Shown here: positions 1-8,999 of the stretch, piece after piece
How positions within the stretch are numbered: position 1 is the stretch's first letter
Layout of the letters: every line of letters begins with the position of its first letter
Source: Planctomycetaceae bacterium
GTDB taxonomy: Bacteria > Planctomycetota > Planctomycetia > Pirellulales > Pirellulaceae
Length of the DNA stretch: 64,000 nucleotides
NCBI GenBank assembly: GCA_027487485.1
Contig: JAIYDN010000022.1
Span: 35,416-99,415, forward strand
Reading direction: 5' to 3'
Position numbers and translations under genes: made by a program
The notes under the pieces: generated by a model
The model's input: only the letters and a program-made list of their open reading frames with translations
What the model was told of the DNA's origin: nothing
The model's database searches: none

Positions 1-519
1 GGTTAGCAAGGTGATCGGAAATGAAAGCAAGAATAGAGTCCGATTGGCTACCACGCTTACCGAGAACTGGCCAGCCTCCCCGCGGGCAATGAATGCCTCG
101 ATGCCGCTTTGAGTCGTTTCGAGTGAACTCGAATCGATGGGGGCTCGCACTTCATCACCTTTCGCATTGGACAGAACCAATTCTGAATTGTCTTCCGAAT
201 ACTCACGTCGATTGGGGCGATTCTGATCTTCTGAAAGATGTGCGTTGTAGCCCTGTTTAACGCCCTTGTACGTTTCGATTCTCACAGCCGAAACGTCCGT
301 CAATTGTTGGGTGTAGTAAGGTAAGATGAAATAAAAGCATCGTCGTACTGTTACGGTAATTTTTTGATCGCTGCGCTCCAGATGGATACGTGAAACGGGA
401 GCGAACGCAGTCCAAGAGGCCGGAAAGACCACGAATATTAGAAACATCATCAACTGCGTTGAAATGCTACCTGAGCGGCGTATCGGTCGATCAATTTCGT
501 GGGACACCCAGGGCATCAT
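1..519 (-). CDS. Hypothetical membrane protein, C-terminal end outside window
   Basis: An open frame runs without a stop from ATG at 519 to the left window edge (173 codons). A hydrophobic segment at about residues 23-43 (SISTQLMMFLIFVVFPAS) looks like a signal anchor. A polar, probably extracytoplasmic stretch follows, and a second hydrophobic segment (TLFLLSFPITLLT) begins at the edge. A second ATG at 516 is an equal start candidate. I recognise no family and the C terminus is missing. Codon use and the hydrophobicity pattern support a real gene. Its upstream side faces the repeat-filled gap before the gene at 1121. Confidence 0.6.
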   Translation of the reverse strand, partial: MMPWVSHEIDRPIRRSGSISTQLMMFLIFVVFPASWTAFAPVSRIHLERSDQKITVTVRRCFYFILPYYTQQLTDVSAVRIETYKGVKQGYNAHLSEDQNRPNRREYSEDNSELVLSNAKGDEVRAPIDSSSLETTQSGIEAFIARGEAGQFSVSVVANRTLFLLSFPITLLT

Positions 520-1120
520 GTGTTCAATTTGGTTAGGATACTTGCTCAATCATGAAATCGTACATCTGGACAAAACATGCAGTCATTGTGACACTTCTCG
601 TTGAACACCGCCACCTTCATTTTCACCCTCCCGGCGGAAGCACGGGAGGGTCGGCAATCGAGCCTTCAGCGAGATTGCCGGGGAGGGCATGCGTGGACAA
701 TCAAGCCTACAATCAACGCGGCCAACCCCTCCCCAGCCTCGCTAACGCGGGCTGACCCTCCCCCAAACAGAGTTTCGGGAGGGTCGGTAATCAAGCCCCC
801 AGCGAGATTATCAAACTTTCCATTTCACCCTCCCGGCGGTAGCACGGGAGGGTCGGCAATCGAGCCTTCAGCGAGATTGCCGGGGAGGGCATGCACGGGC
901 AATCGAGCCTACAATCAATGCGGCAAACCCCTCCCCAGCCTCGCTAGCGCGGGCTGACCCTCCCCAAACAAAGTTTCGGGAGGGTGAACTTGCCAAGCTG
1001 CAACACCGATATCATAAAAGTTCTAGCTACAATCGTTGGTTGCAGCAAAGCGAGAATCGCTCGCCGTGGCAGAACGTTCTTTATCAATCCAGTGGGCATG
1101 GAAGAGCCCGAATAGTGCAA
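520..1120. repeat. Intergenic GGGAGGGT palindromic repeats
   Basis: There is no convincing gene here. Two near-identical units (about 621-760 and 826-985) each pair a CCCTCCCGGCGG arm with a GGGAGGGTCGGC arm, followed by GAGCCTTCAGCGAGATTGCCG-type sequence and a second arm (GCGGGCTGACCCTCCC). The same GGGAGGGTCGATGGC core is the tail of the larger dispersed repeat at 32.7, 34.7 and 58.3 kb. Open frames crossing these units are by-products of the repeats. Confidence 0.7.
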
Positions 1121-2158
1121 ATGAAAAACGATGATTTTTGGTCGGTCGAGTTGGGAGTTGGCATGGGGCCGTTGGTTCTCGGAACCGACTTTGAGTCTTT
1201 GCTTGCGGTTTTGCAAGAAAACCGGATCGACGTCAAGAATCAGACGCTGAGTCGGTCTAACGAGATGGCTTTGCCTGAGATCGGCATTCATTTATTGTTT
1301 TCGAAAACGCCCCCCCGGACACTTATCCGGATCGATGTTTCCGATGAGCGATTACGCTTTGGCTCACTCCCCGTGATCGGAAAGCGAGCCCACGAGATCG
1401 TGGGATTGTTCAAGGTCCCACGAAAAGAGACACTTTGGTGCGATATCGAGAGCAACGAGCCCGATTCGGCGACTTCAGGAATCAAAAGCGATACAACGGC
1501 GATGAGTCGCGCGCTGCTGGCACACGGTACCATTTGGATCACCGGGCTCGGACTGGGACTGAAGCTTTGCGATGGACTTGTCGAGATCGTCTACCTTTGC
1601 GATCCAAGTCAGTCACCTCAAACGGGCAGTGGTCCATGGACGAAAGAACAGCAGCGATTGTCCGAGGTTCGGGAGCTTCCAGCAGCATCGACAGCACCTA
1701 CTGGACGCAATCGCAAATCCATTTCCATCTTCAACGTTCTGATTCATGTAGCGCTGATTGCTGCGATAGGGACATTAGTATGGTGGGCTGTTCAATTGCA
1801 GCAGCGTTGGGACGCGGCGATTGAGGTTCCGGCAACCGTCGTTGCTCTCGACCCGCCGCCGCCCAACCCACTGCCAGACAAAATTACGGTTAGCTTCAAG
1901 GACGCTGGTGGTAATGAACAACGCCACACACTTGGGTTCATGCAATTCATGATGACGCCCAAAATGGGGGACGAGGTAAACGTTAAAGTTTTGCCTGAAT
2001 CACCTAACCAAGTCCTTGGCCCCGTGGCTTTTCGAAATGTGGGATTCGAAACAGCGTTGCCGTACGGAATTGGAATATTAGCCATCTATTCCACTCTACA
2101 GTTGATCCTATTCGGAAGGTCGCGATTTCGGCGAAGGCGCCACCGCAGACCGAGCTGA
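1121..2158 (+). CDS. Hypothetical protein with C-terminal DUF3592-like membrane domain
   Basis: A 345-residue protein if it starts at Met1121; the frame is open back to ATG 1040, but the extra 27 residues look non-conserved. The N-terminal ~170 residues are soluble with alternating hydrophobic strands and no motif I recognise. Near residue 215 a transmembrane helix (FNVLIHVALIAAIGTLVWWAV) is followed by a ~75-residue beta-rich segment with a proline run (DPPPPNPLP), and then a second helix (YGIGILAIYSTLQLILFG) and a basic tail. Two helices flanking a small beta domain is the DUF3592 arrangement, so that name is an inference from layout. The gene stands alone. Confidence 0.65.
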   Translation: MKNDDFWSVELGVGMGPLVLGTDFESLLAVLQENRIDVKNQTLSRSNEMALPEIGIHLLFSKTPPRTLIRIDVSDERLRFGSLPVIGKRAHEIVGLFKVPRKETLWCDIESNEPDSATSGIKSDTTAMSRALLAHGTIWITGLGLGLKLCDGLVEIVYLCDPSQSPQTGSGPWTKEQQRLSEVRELPAASTAPTGRNRKSISIFNVLIHVALIAAIGTLVWWAVQLQQRWDAAIEVPATVVALDPPPPNPLPDKITVSFKDAGGNEQRHTLGFMQFMMTPKMGDEVNVKVLPESPNQVLGPVAFRNVGFETALPYGIGILAIYSTLQLILFGRSRFRRRRHRRPS

Positions 2159-2803
2159 AGACACGGTTCTACAAGGCCTCGAAGGTTGGTCAATTTTTTC
2201 GGCGATCGTCTTCCTGCCCCACGGTTTAGCTAGCCTCGTTTAACAGTCAGCCGCAGGCGTACCACCCCATTTAGCCATAGGTGCTAGCCTCGCCACTCCA
2301 GCCCTCTCGAAAATCAAGTTTTTTCGTACTCGTACTCAGCACCAGCGGTACTCGTACTCGACCGCATCATTTCGAGTACGAGTACGACAAAAGGCCAAAC
2401 CAATGCGGCCCCTTGTTGCTTCGGTCATTCCATCTTCTTAGTCCTGAAGGGACGGCATGTGGTAGCCATGGGCGTGAGCCCATGGGTTCTCGCCAAGATG
2501 CGATCGGAGCCATGAAATGGCGGCATGAATGCTTTGTGCTCCTGTCGTCCCTTCAGGACTTTCATTCTTGTGTTGCCGAGGACCATGGGCTCACGCCCAT
2601 GGCTACCACCTGCCACCACTATCGTGGCTTCTCGAGCAATAGCGATCTTCGTCACACTTCCCGCTTCCCGCTTCCCGCTTACACCTTACACCTTACACCT
2701 TACACCTAATCGCTCAAAGCTTCTGCCCGGTGGCTAGGTACTTAGTGAAATGAAATCAACTTGAGACCGATTAGCGACGTTACCATAAGGACCAACTATC
2801 CAA
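2159..2803. repeat. Intergenic repeats: GAGTACGAG palindrome and CCATGGGC hairpins
   Basis: No gene is seen. At about 2328-2393 CTCGTACTC and GAGTACGAGTACGA arms form a palindromic unit found again at 35.5 and 47.15 kb. At about 2440-2640 two inverted CATGTGGTAGCCATGGGCG / CGCCCATGGCTACCACC units face each other; the same pair recurs at 35.15-35.3 kb. Short tandem words (CTTCCCG, ACACCTT) close the stretch at 2660-2708. Confidence 0.7.
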
Positions 2804-3850
2804 TTAGCCTTCCATAAAGACATCCAGTTTTTGGCCAGCGTAGATCTGAGGCGGTTCGCCTACCACCTCGTAAACAACAAACAGAACTCGTGTGTCCACT
2901 CGCTCGGTCGTGCCGCCGGTCAGGGATTTTTTAGGGACGATCCGAGGGTCAATGCGGACAAAGCGTAAATCGATCGCGACGCGATCGCGCCCTCGCACGA
3001 AACCTTCCGCTCGCGCGTTGTGGGTCACTCGGCTCGCATCTTCCTCGTCCACTTGCACACGCACCCGGAGCGGTCCATGCACCCCGAGTTGAACCAGTGG
3101 ATTCTCAGATCGCGTTGATTCTGCTAGCTCACCCTGGCGAACATCGACATGCAGGACCAAACCATCGACGGGGGCTCGAACGACCAATCGGTCGAGATCC
3201 ACTTGCACTTGTTCTACACTAGATCTGGCCGATGCGACTTCATGTTCCGCGATCTGAATATCATGGCACCAGGTGCCGGCCTCCAGTTTTGCGAGATCCG
3301 CTTTGGCTTGTGCCAGCTCGGCACTCGATTGGTCGTAGGCAAACTTGCGCGCAAGGTGCTCCTCTTCGCTCAAAACCCGTTGTTCGACCAATCGTTTCGC
3401 ACGCTCCCAAGCATCTTCGTTGCGATGGAACGTTGCAGTGGCCGCAACCATTCGGGCACGCGCTGGCGGCAAGTCTTCCGGCCGAGTTCCCGCTTTGAGC
3501 TTCAGAAGCTTCGCGTTGGCGGTTGCTAAGGTTGCGGTCCGGTTGTGCAGTTCCGCTCGCAAGGCGCGATCGTCCAAGGTAAACAAAGGCTCACCGGCGG
3601 ATACCGTCTGGCCAGGGATTACATGCACTTTTGAAACGACTCCGGAGATGGGGGATGCGATCGCGATGGGCTCACCAGCCATTTGCACTTCTCCGAGTCC
3701 AGAAATCGTATTCGCCCCAAGCGTCGTCAAAGGGGGCGGATTCTGCGCCGCAGTAAGTTGCTCCTTCGGTGTCAAGTGACTCAAGGTTGCGATACCAAAG
3801 CCAATCGCGATTGCCGCAACAAGAGGAATGCCAAATTTGACCAACATCAT
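2804..3850 (-). CDS. HlyD/DevB-type membrane fusion protein
   Basis: A 348-residue periplasmic adaptor subunit of a tripartite ABC exporter. One N-terminal anchor helix (residues ~5-25) is followed by a first lipoyl-like half (GVVSKVHVIPGQTVSAGEPLF), an alpha-helical hairpin with heptads rich in Ala/Leu/Lys/Glu (about 100-190), and the second lipoyl half (VRAPVDGLVLHVDVRQGELA), then a beta-barrel domain. This is the order of HlyD-family adaptors, and the length fits DevB. It lies 45 bp after the ATPase gene as the last gene of a four-gene operon, so it should link the permease to an outer-membrane channel. The substrate cannot be read from sequence. Confidence 0.88.
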   Translation of the reverse strand: MMLVKFGIPLVAAIAIGFGIATLSHLTPKEQLTAAQNPPPLTTLGANTISGLGEVQMAGEPIAIASPISGVVSKVHVIPGQTVSAGEPLFTLDDRALRAELHNRTATLATANAKLLKLKAGTRPEDLPPARARMVAATATFHRNEDAWERAKRLVEQRVLSEEEHLARKFAYDQSSAELAQAKADLAKLEAGTWCHDIQIAEHEVASARSSVEQVQVDLDRLVVRAPVDGLVLHVDVRQGELAESTRSENPLVQLGVHGPLRVRVQVDEEDASRVTHNARAEGFVRGRDRVAIDLRFVRIDPRIVPKKSLTGGTTERVDTRVLFVVYEVVGEPPQIYAGQKLDVFMEG

Positions 3851-3895
3851 CTATCTTCCTTTCCCTATAGCAAGTTGTCGTTCTCGAAATGGTCG

Positions 3896-4618
3896 TTAAT
3901 GCGAAGTCCCGTGCGGATCGACGGGCGGTTTTTGATCGGGTACGGTTTCCACTTTGGAAATCAAACCGTCCTCCATGTGCACCACTCGATCTGCAAAACT
4001 GTAGACGCGTGGATCATGAGTCACCACAATGGCAGCTCGATCTTCCGCAACGGCAAGCTCTCTCAACAAAGTCATTACAGCTTGCCCTGCCTGGCCGTCG
4101 AGGGCTGCTGTTGGCTCATCGCAAAGCAATAGCTTCGGCGAGTGCACCAAGGCGCGTGCAATCGCAACGCGCTGCTGCTGGCCACCCGACAGTTGGCTGG
4201 GCAGTTTGTTTGTATGAGCCCCCAAACCCAATTTTTCCAACAACTCCTTTCCCTGAGAAAGTGCCCTTGGCCAGTCGAAGCCACTGGCTACGAGCGGTAC
4301 GGCAACGTTCTCTGAAGCCGTCAGTCCTGCGAGAAGATTGTATTGCTGAAAGATGAAGCCAATGTTCTTTAATCGATAAGGCACCAGCATCGCAGCGGAC
4401 ATGGACGATACCTCGTGACCAAATACCTGCATCGAACCCGATGCGCCGCGAAGCAGCCCCGCAATCAATGAAATCAAAGTGGTTTTGCCACATCCGCTCG
4501 GACCAACCAGCATCGTCAGCATGCCTGCTGGTGCGGTGAAGTCAACGCCCTTGAGAACGTTGACGGACCCAGCAGCCGTTTTGAACGCCATTTTAACGTC
4601 TTTACAAATCACACTCAT
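3896..4618 (-). CDS. ABC transporter ATP-binding protein (DevA/MacB-type)
   Basis: A 240-residue nucleotide-binding subunit. Walker A is GPSGCGKTT at residues 39-47, the signature is LSGGQQQR, and Walker B with the catalytic glutamate is [12 protein letters not shown], followed by the H-loop in [15 protein letters not shown]. The frame is open upstream to 4819, but ATG 4618 starts the conserved fold ([12 protein letters not shown]). It lies two bases after the permease stop, which argues for coupled translation. With the permease and HlyD-type adaptor it forms a DevBCA/MacB-like exporter. Confidence 0.92.
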   Translation of the reverse strand: MSVICKDVKMAFKTAAGSVNVLKGVDFTAPAGMLTMLVGPSGCGKTTLISLIAGLLRGASGSMQVFGHEVSSMSAAMLVPYRLKNIGFIFQQYNLLAGLTASENVAVPLVASGFDWPRALSQGKELLEKLGLGAHTNKLPSQLSGGQQQRVAIARALVHSPKLLLCDEPTAALDGQAGQAVMTLLRELAVAEDRAAIVVTHDPRVYSFADRVVHMEDGLISKVETVPDQKPPVDPHGTSH

Positions 4619-4620
4619 GG

Positions 4621-5766
4621 CTAACCTCGGAAAACAACGGCGGGATCCACCGTCAGGACTTTGCGAACACTGACCACACAGGCCAACAGAGTTACCAAGA
4701 CAATAAAAATTCCTGAGCCAATAAAGATGGATGGATCCATGAACATCCCTCGCAATCCACCGGAGAGCTGAGTGCTTGTCATTGCAAAGAAAAAGTTGGC
4801 AGCTCCAATACCAAGGCAATATCCGATGGTGGATACGAACAAGGCTTGGGTCATGATCATCCGCAGGATCACCCAGTTGCTGATCCCGATGGCCTTTAAT
4901 GTGGCGAACTGTTTCAAGTTCTCGACGCTAAACATGTAGAACGTTTGCCCCACGATGGCCACGCCAATGACAACTCCCATGAGAATCGTAATGCCGAAGT
5001 TTTCCGCGATCCCCGAGTACTTTAAGATCCAAGTGCGGGTGTCGCCCATAAACTCAGCGCGTGTTCGCGCTTTCAGGCCAGTCGCTTTGGTAATCTTCTT
5101 GGCAACCTCTTCAGGGGAATGTTTCGAGTCGGCACGGGCGAGAACATAGGTTACGGGATTGAGCGTTTCTCGGGCCATGGACACTGCTAAGCTACGTCGA
5201 GTGTAAACACGAGGCATACCGCTCCAGGAAGCGCCGATGTAGCAGATGCCCGCAACAACCGCGCGGCGTTGTCCAATCTCCACAATTGCACCAACCGTAG
5301 GTTCTACGCCGGGAAAGATGTTGGTGTAGCCCGCAATGTCCATGACAATCGCATCCGGTTGATGAAAGTCATCCAAGGTACCGATTAGCATTTCTTGGGG
5401 GGCACCAACCATCGAAAGATCGTCGATTCCCACCAACTGCACCAGCTTCATACGGCCGTCTTCCGTTCGCAATTGCGCCGTGGATTGATAATAGGGTACG
5501 GCCCATTGGACTCCTGGAATCGATCGAACTCGATTCACCGAAAGCTCTGCAATCGGATACCCTTGATCAAGCGTTTCGACGCTGGACTTCATGACCCAAA
5601 TGTCAGCTTGATTGGCTTCGAGAATATCGCGAGTCGACGCGTGCATCAACGAATGGAAGATGGCGGATTGCTGACTGATCAGCAAGGTTGCAAACGAGAC
5701 GCCCAGGACCAACGCTACGTACTTGGCCTTGTCATGTAGAAGGATTTTAAACGCGACGAGATTCAT
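4621..5766 (-). CDS. ABC transporter permease, FtsX/MacB (DevC-like)
   Basis: A 381-residue permease. One N-terminal helix (YVALVLGVSFATLLISQQ) is followed by a ~220-residue periplasmic domain, then three C-terminal helices (ITILMGVVIGVAIVGQTFYM, MIMTQALFVSTIGYCLGIG, FIVLVTLLACVV). This is the FtsX/MacB topology. Start ATG 5766 is preferred over the frame's upstream limit because the conserved MNLVAFKILLHDKAKY begins there. It sits 22 bp after the TetR regulator and immediately before the ATPase. The one-plus-three topology matches DevC-type exporters; the substrate is unknown. Confidence 0.9.
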   Translation of the reverse strand: MNLVAFKILLHDKAKYVALVLGVSFATLLISQQSAIFHSLMHASTRDILEANQADIWVMKSSVETLDQGYPIAELSVNRVRSIPGVQWAVPYYQSTAQLRTEDGRMKLVQLVGIDDLSMVGAPQEMLIGTLDDFHQPDAIVMDIAGYTNIFPGVEPTVGAIVEIGQRRAVVAGICYIGASWSGMPRVYTRRSLAVSMARETLNPVTYVLARADSKHSPEEVAKKITKATGLKARTRAEFMGDTRTWILKYSGIAENFGITILMGVVIGVAIVGQTFYMFSVENLKQFATLKAIGISNWVILRMIMTQALFVSTIGYCLGIGAANFFFAMTSTQLSGGLRGMFMDPSIFIGSGIFIVLVTLLACVVSVRKVLTVDPAVVFRG

Positions 5767-5788
5767 GATTCGATTCCTCAAGCATCGC

Positions 5789-6466
5789 TTATTTCGAAGC
5801 GGACTTCTTCTTCGTTTTTGACTTCGGCGTTGGAAAACCATCGCCGTAACGCTTGACCGCATCTAGGGTGACATGAGCAAGCACTTCCACAAAAGAATCG
5901 CCTTCGTGCACTTTCTCGATGACTGCCGGCGCAAATTCTTGTAGGATTCGCCGATGGGTCATGAAGGTGGAAGCCAAAAGATGCATGGTAATGACACCGA
6001 ATCGCACCGAATCGCTGTCCTTGGGAAGCGATGTGACGCGACTGAGTACATCGCACAACCATTCGAACTCGGGAAGATAGCTGTGCTTGAGCACTTTGCG
6101 AAACGAGGCGGAAGGATCAATGGCTTCGCGTTCGATCAGCTTGATTGGCCATGCAACCTTGTGAGCTGCGTAGTCCTTGATCATCCACCGAATGGCCAAT
6201 CGAAGGCCTTCGTCGGGGGTAGCGGCGTTCGCTTTTTCGAAGAGCGGCAGTACTTCGTCCGAGGTTTTGACGGCAGCGACAAGCACTTGTTCATAGAGAG
6301 CCTCCATGCTTCCGAAATGGTACGGGATTGCCCCAAGCGAAACGTCCGCCTGGGCGGCCACTTGCCTGGCCGTGACCCCACTAAATCCAAAGTTGGCAAA
6401 AAGTTCGCCAGCAGCCTGAATTACCGCCGCCTTCGTTTTTTCGGAATCGCTCGCAACCCCCATCAT
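5789..6466 (-). CDS. TetR/AcrR-family repressor
   Basis: A 225-residue one-component regulator. The N terminus has the TetR helix-turn-helix (AAVIQAAGELFANFGFSG, then VTARQVAAQADVSLGAIPYHF). The C-terminal helical ligand domain resembles CecR-type regulators (DUF1956 class), and the tail is lysine-rich (PKSKTKKKSASK). ATG 6466 is chosen because GAGGGGG lies just upstream. It is the first gene of the exporter operon and is preceded by palindromic sequence at 6484-6530, so autoregulation of the whole operon is likely (inference). Confidence 0.9.
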   Translation of the reverse strand: MMGVASDSEKTKAAVIQAAGELFANFGFSGVTARQVAAQADVSLGAIPYHFGSMEALYEQVLVAAVKTSDEVLPLFEKANAATPDEGLRLAIRWMIKDYAAHKVAWPIKLIEREAIDPSASFRKVLKHSYLPEFEWLCDVLSRVTSLPKDSDSVRFGVITMHLLASTFMTHRRILQEFAPAVIEKVHEGDSFVEVLAHVTLDAVKRYGDGFPTPKSKTKKKSASK

Positions 6467-6483
6467 CGCCCCCTCGAATGCAA

Positions 6484-6530
6484 CTTGCCTGTGTAATACA
6501 CATGTACAATACAAACGTACCACACAGGGG
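6484..6530 (-). promoter_or_regulatory. Probable TetR operator/promoter of exporter operon
   Basis: On the minus strand this interval holds GTAC-GTTTGTATT-GTAC and TGTGTATTACACA, two overlapping inverted repeats immediately upstream of the TetR start. Symmetric sites at the head of a TetR-led operon are typical operators. No clear consensus -35 box is seen, so the exact promoter position is not assigned. Confidence 0.5.
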
Positions 6531-6782
6531 CGTTTGAGTCAAGTAAGGTCTGAAATCCTAGGCAAGGACTTGGAAAGTGATTGGTTCGAATCTCACAGAT
6601 CCTATTTCCATGCCAACCGTTCTCACTACAATTCCAACGTCGCGGATTGCTCGTTAGGACTAGCGATTCTTTAGAAATGCTTAAGAAACTAGCGTGTTGC
6701 CATCGTGCAAAAGCCAAAAGTTATCGGCTACTATTCCAATTCGTTTCATGCCACGTCCTAGGTTTTAGTCATATAACGGCCA

Positions 6783-7940
6783 ATGAAAGTAATGATTATC
6801 GGTTCGGGAATTGCTGGACTTAGCGCGGCCATTGCACTGCGCAAAGCTGGAATTCAAGTCGTCCTATTCGAGCGAGCTGCTCAACTGACCGAGGTTGGAG
6901 CTGGGATCAGTCTTTGGTCCAATGCCTTACGTGCACTCGACAAGATCGGGGCGGGCGCGGCTATTCGCAATAGGATAGAACCTGTTAGCAAAAGCGAATT
7001 TCGCAGCAACAACGGCTTCCTGATTGCGGCCTCATTTCCAGCATCGAAGCTGGAGGCAACGCTAGGGCACAGACCAGTGATTGGAATGATACACCGCGCC
7101 GAGTTAGTCGAAACACTGGCTGGGTGCTTGCCAAACGACGCAGCACGGTACGGACACGAAGCGTTGTCAGTGCGAGAAACTGGCAAACAAGTTGAAGTAG
7201 AATTCACCAACGGCCATCGCGAAGTTTCGGACTTGGTTATCGGAGCCGATGGAATTCACTCGAAGATCCGATCTTTGCTTTTGGATCCCAAACCGCCCCG
7301 ATATTCAGGCTATACCTGTTTTCGCGGAATCACGAAGTCACCATCAAGCATTGAGCCTGGTTATCTGGGGGAATGGTGGGGGCGAGGATGTCGCGTTGGC
7401 ATTACAACGTTACGCAATCATCGCGTGTATTGGTGGGCGACAGTCAACACGCCGCAGAACTTTCGGATTGATGACAAGCGAAGTTGGCTCTGCGATCATT
7501 TCCGTCGCTGGGCCGAGCCCCTTCCCGAGCTGTTGTCTTCGACCCCCGATGACGCATTCTATCAGAACGATATCATTGATCGTTTGCCAAACAAGAATTG
7601 GTACCGAGGGCGTTGCCTACTTATTGGCGACGCCGCGCACCCAACCACTCCGAATCTAGGGCAAGGAGGTTGCCTGGCAATTGAAGACGCAGCATGCTTG
7701 TATCATCTATTTTCGAACTCATCCACTTTGGATGAGATCCTGCCAGCATTTGTAAAGCTACGATTCTCAAGAACGGCCGTAATCAATCGCGATTCCTACC
7801 GACTTGGAAGTACGGGGCAGTGGAGCGGCAAAGTAGCATGTTGGATACGAGACGCAATTATCAAACCGGCAATGCCCATCATCGGCGTCAATGAAATCGT
7901 AAAGCATGCAAAAAACGTTGATCGTTTTCTCGTCGAGTAG
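6783..7940 (+). CDS. FAD-dependent monooxygenase (UbiH/HpxO-like)
   Basis: A 385-residue class A flavoprotein hydroxylase. The N-terminal Rossmann motif is GSGIAG (MIIGSGIAGLSAAIALRKAG) with the ribose-binding Glu in VVLFERA. The middle DG motif is VIGADGIHSKIRS, and the C-terminal GD motif is LLIGDAAHPTTPNLGQGG. All three are intact, so the protein should bind FAD and NAD(P)H and hydroxylate a small organic ring. Urate hydroxylase, salicylate hydroxylase and zeaxanthin epoxidase share this plan, so the substrate is open. The gene is monocistronic. Confidence 0.85.
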   Translation: MKVMIIGSGIAGLSAAIALRKAGIQVVLFERAAQLTEVGAGISLWSNALRALDKIGAGAAIRNRIEPVSKSEFRSNNGFLIAASFPASKLEATLGHRPVIGMIHRAELVETLAGCLPNDAARYGHEALSVRETGKQVEVEFTNGHREVSDLVIGADGIHSKIRSLLLDPKPPRYSGYTCFRGITKSPSSIEPGYLGEWWGRGCRVGITTLRNHRVYWWATVNTPQNFRIDDKRSWLCDHFRRWAEPLPELLSSTPDDAFYQNDIIDRLPNKNWYRGRCLLIGDAAHPTTPNLGQGGCLAIEDAACLYHLFSNSSTLDEILPAFVKLRFSRTAVINRDSYRLGSTGQWSGKVACWIRDAIIKPAMPIIGVNEIVKHAKNVDRFLVE

Positions 7941-8273
7941 CTCTCCCCATCAACCCGGCTACGCGTAGTATTCGCTGATCCCTTGGCAAGTGCTAAGCAC
8001 AACGGCACGAGTTTTTGAGGCTAATTTGCCGTTGGGCGATAGCCCCGGTTTCCTTCAACGCTTCGCGTTCAACCGACAACCGAGGCTATCGCCTTTCGGC
8101 TCATGGATTGTTTCACCCGAAGACTTGTGCCGACGTGCATGGCACTGAGCACACAGAGATAAGACTCGCGCAGACACTCCGTCCATCTGTGAACTCTGTG
8201 CCTCTCTGTGTTTTGAAAATTACGACGCCGGTGTCAGACATTTCTCTATCGCGAAAAATCGTTATCAGCGTTG
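7941..8273. repeat. Intergenic hairpin repeat (GGGCGATAGCCCCGG type)
   Basis: At 8031-8098 GGGCGATAGCCCCGGTTTCC pairs with AACCGAGGCTATCGCC across AACGCTTCGCGTT. The same unit occurs at 46.99-47.07 and 49.54-49.62 kb. The rest (8110-8260) is planctomycete-style low-information spacer (CACACAGAGA / CTCTGTG words). No gene is seen. Confidence 0.6.
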
Positions 8274-8516
8274 GGTGGCACCTTCGTCGTTGCCCGCTAT
8301 GCAGGCGAGTCCTGACGAGAAGCCGGAATTCTTGGCATGCTGATGAACACCCGGGGGCCTATGGAATTGATCGTCCTGAATATCGGTCTCGACCTAGGCG
8401 TCATTAGCCCAACACTATTCGCGATGATGGTGATTATGGCATTGGTCACTACGATAACCACTGCACCTGCGTTGCAATTCTTGAGCCCACCGGTAAGAAC
8501 TCAAACTGGGGACTGA
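8274..8516 (+). pseudogene. Remnant of Kef-type Na+/H+ (cation/proton) antiporter
   Basis: The frame reads [13 protein letters not shown], stop, [22 protein letters not shown] and ends in a stop at 8514-8516. This matches the last helices of the Na_H_Exchanger (Kef/NapA) family, where [17 protein letters not shown] is highly conserved and the usual residue at the stop position is Trp (TGG to TGA). Everything upstream of the GG is unrelated spacer. Only ~80 codons of a ~400-codon or larger gene survive. Confidence 0.75.
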
Positions 8517-8523
8517 GTGCAAA

Positions 8524-8763
8524 ATGCAAACGGAAGACAATCCAACGCAAGTAAAACCTGAGCAATGCCATTCCTGCATGATTCGCCGAGAAAAACTGCA
8601 AGCGATTGGTGTTGCTATTTTCTTCCCATCGCTCTTTTCGTTCGGGCTATTGCTGCCTTTTTCTTTACTAGCTGCGATAGTGATTCAATCTCTATCATTG
8701 CGGAAGTGCAAGGAATGTCGCGATCGAATCAAACAAGAGCGTCGAGCTAAGAGAAAATCATGA
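8524..8763 (+). CDS. Small membrane protein with paired CxxC motifs
   Basis: A 79-residue protein. A CHSCM pair at residues 16-19 and a CKECRD pair near 60 flank one long or two short hydrophobic helices (VAIFFPSLFSFGLLLPFSLL and following). The tail is basic (RRAKRKS). The two CxxC pairs could form a zinc-binding unit on the cytoplasmic side. I know no family name. It starts eight bases after the antiporter remnant ends. Confidence 0.5.
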   Translation: MQTEDNPTQVKPEQCHSCMIRREKLQAIGVAIFFPSLFSFGLLLPFSLLAAIVIQSLSLRKCKECRDRIKQERRAKRKS

Positions 8764-8999
8764 TTTCTCATCCTAGATAATGTAGTTCCTTGCCGACAAC
8801 AACCATCGATTCATCGCTGAAGAGGAAATGAACCAACCAAGTACTGCTGACGATTCTCGGAAGGGAGGCTTGAGCAACTTTGGTTACATCATGTTGTATG
8901 GATGACCAATTGGATGCGGATCGAGTACAATTCGGTTCATAAATTGAGTTTGATCCAATCCGTTGCCTGCTTTTCCATTCACCCAGTAGGAACTATGTA

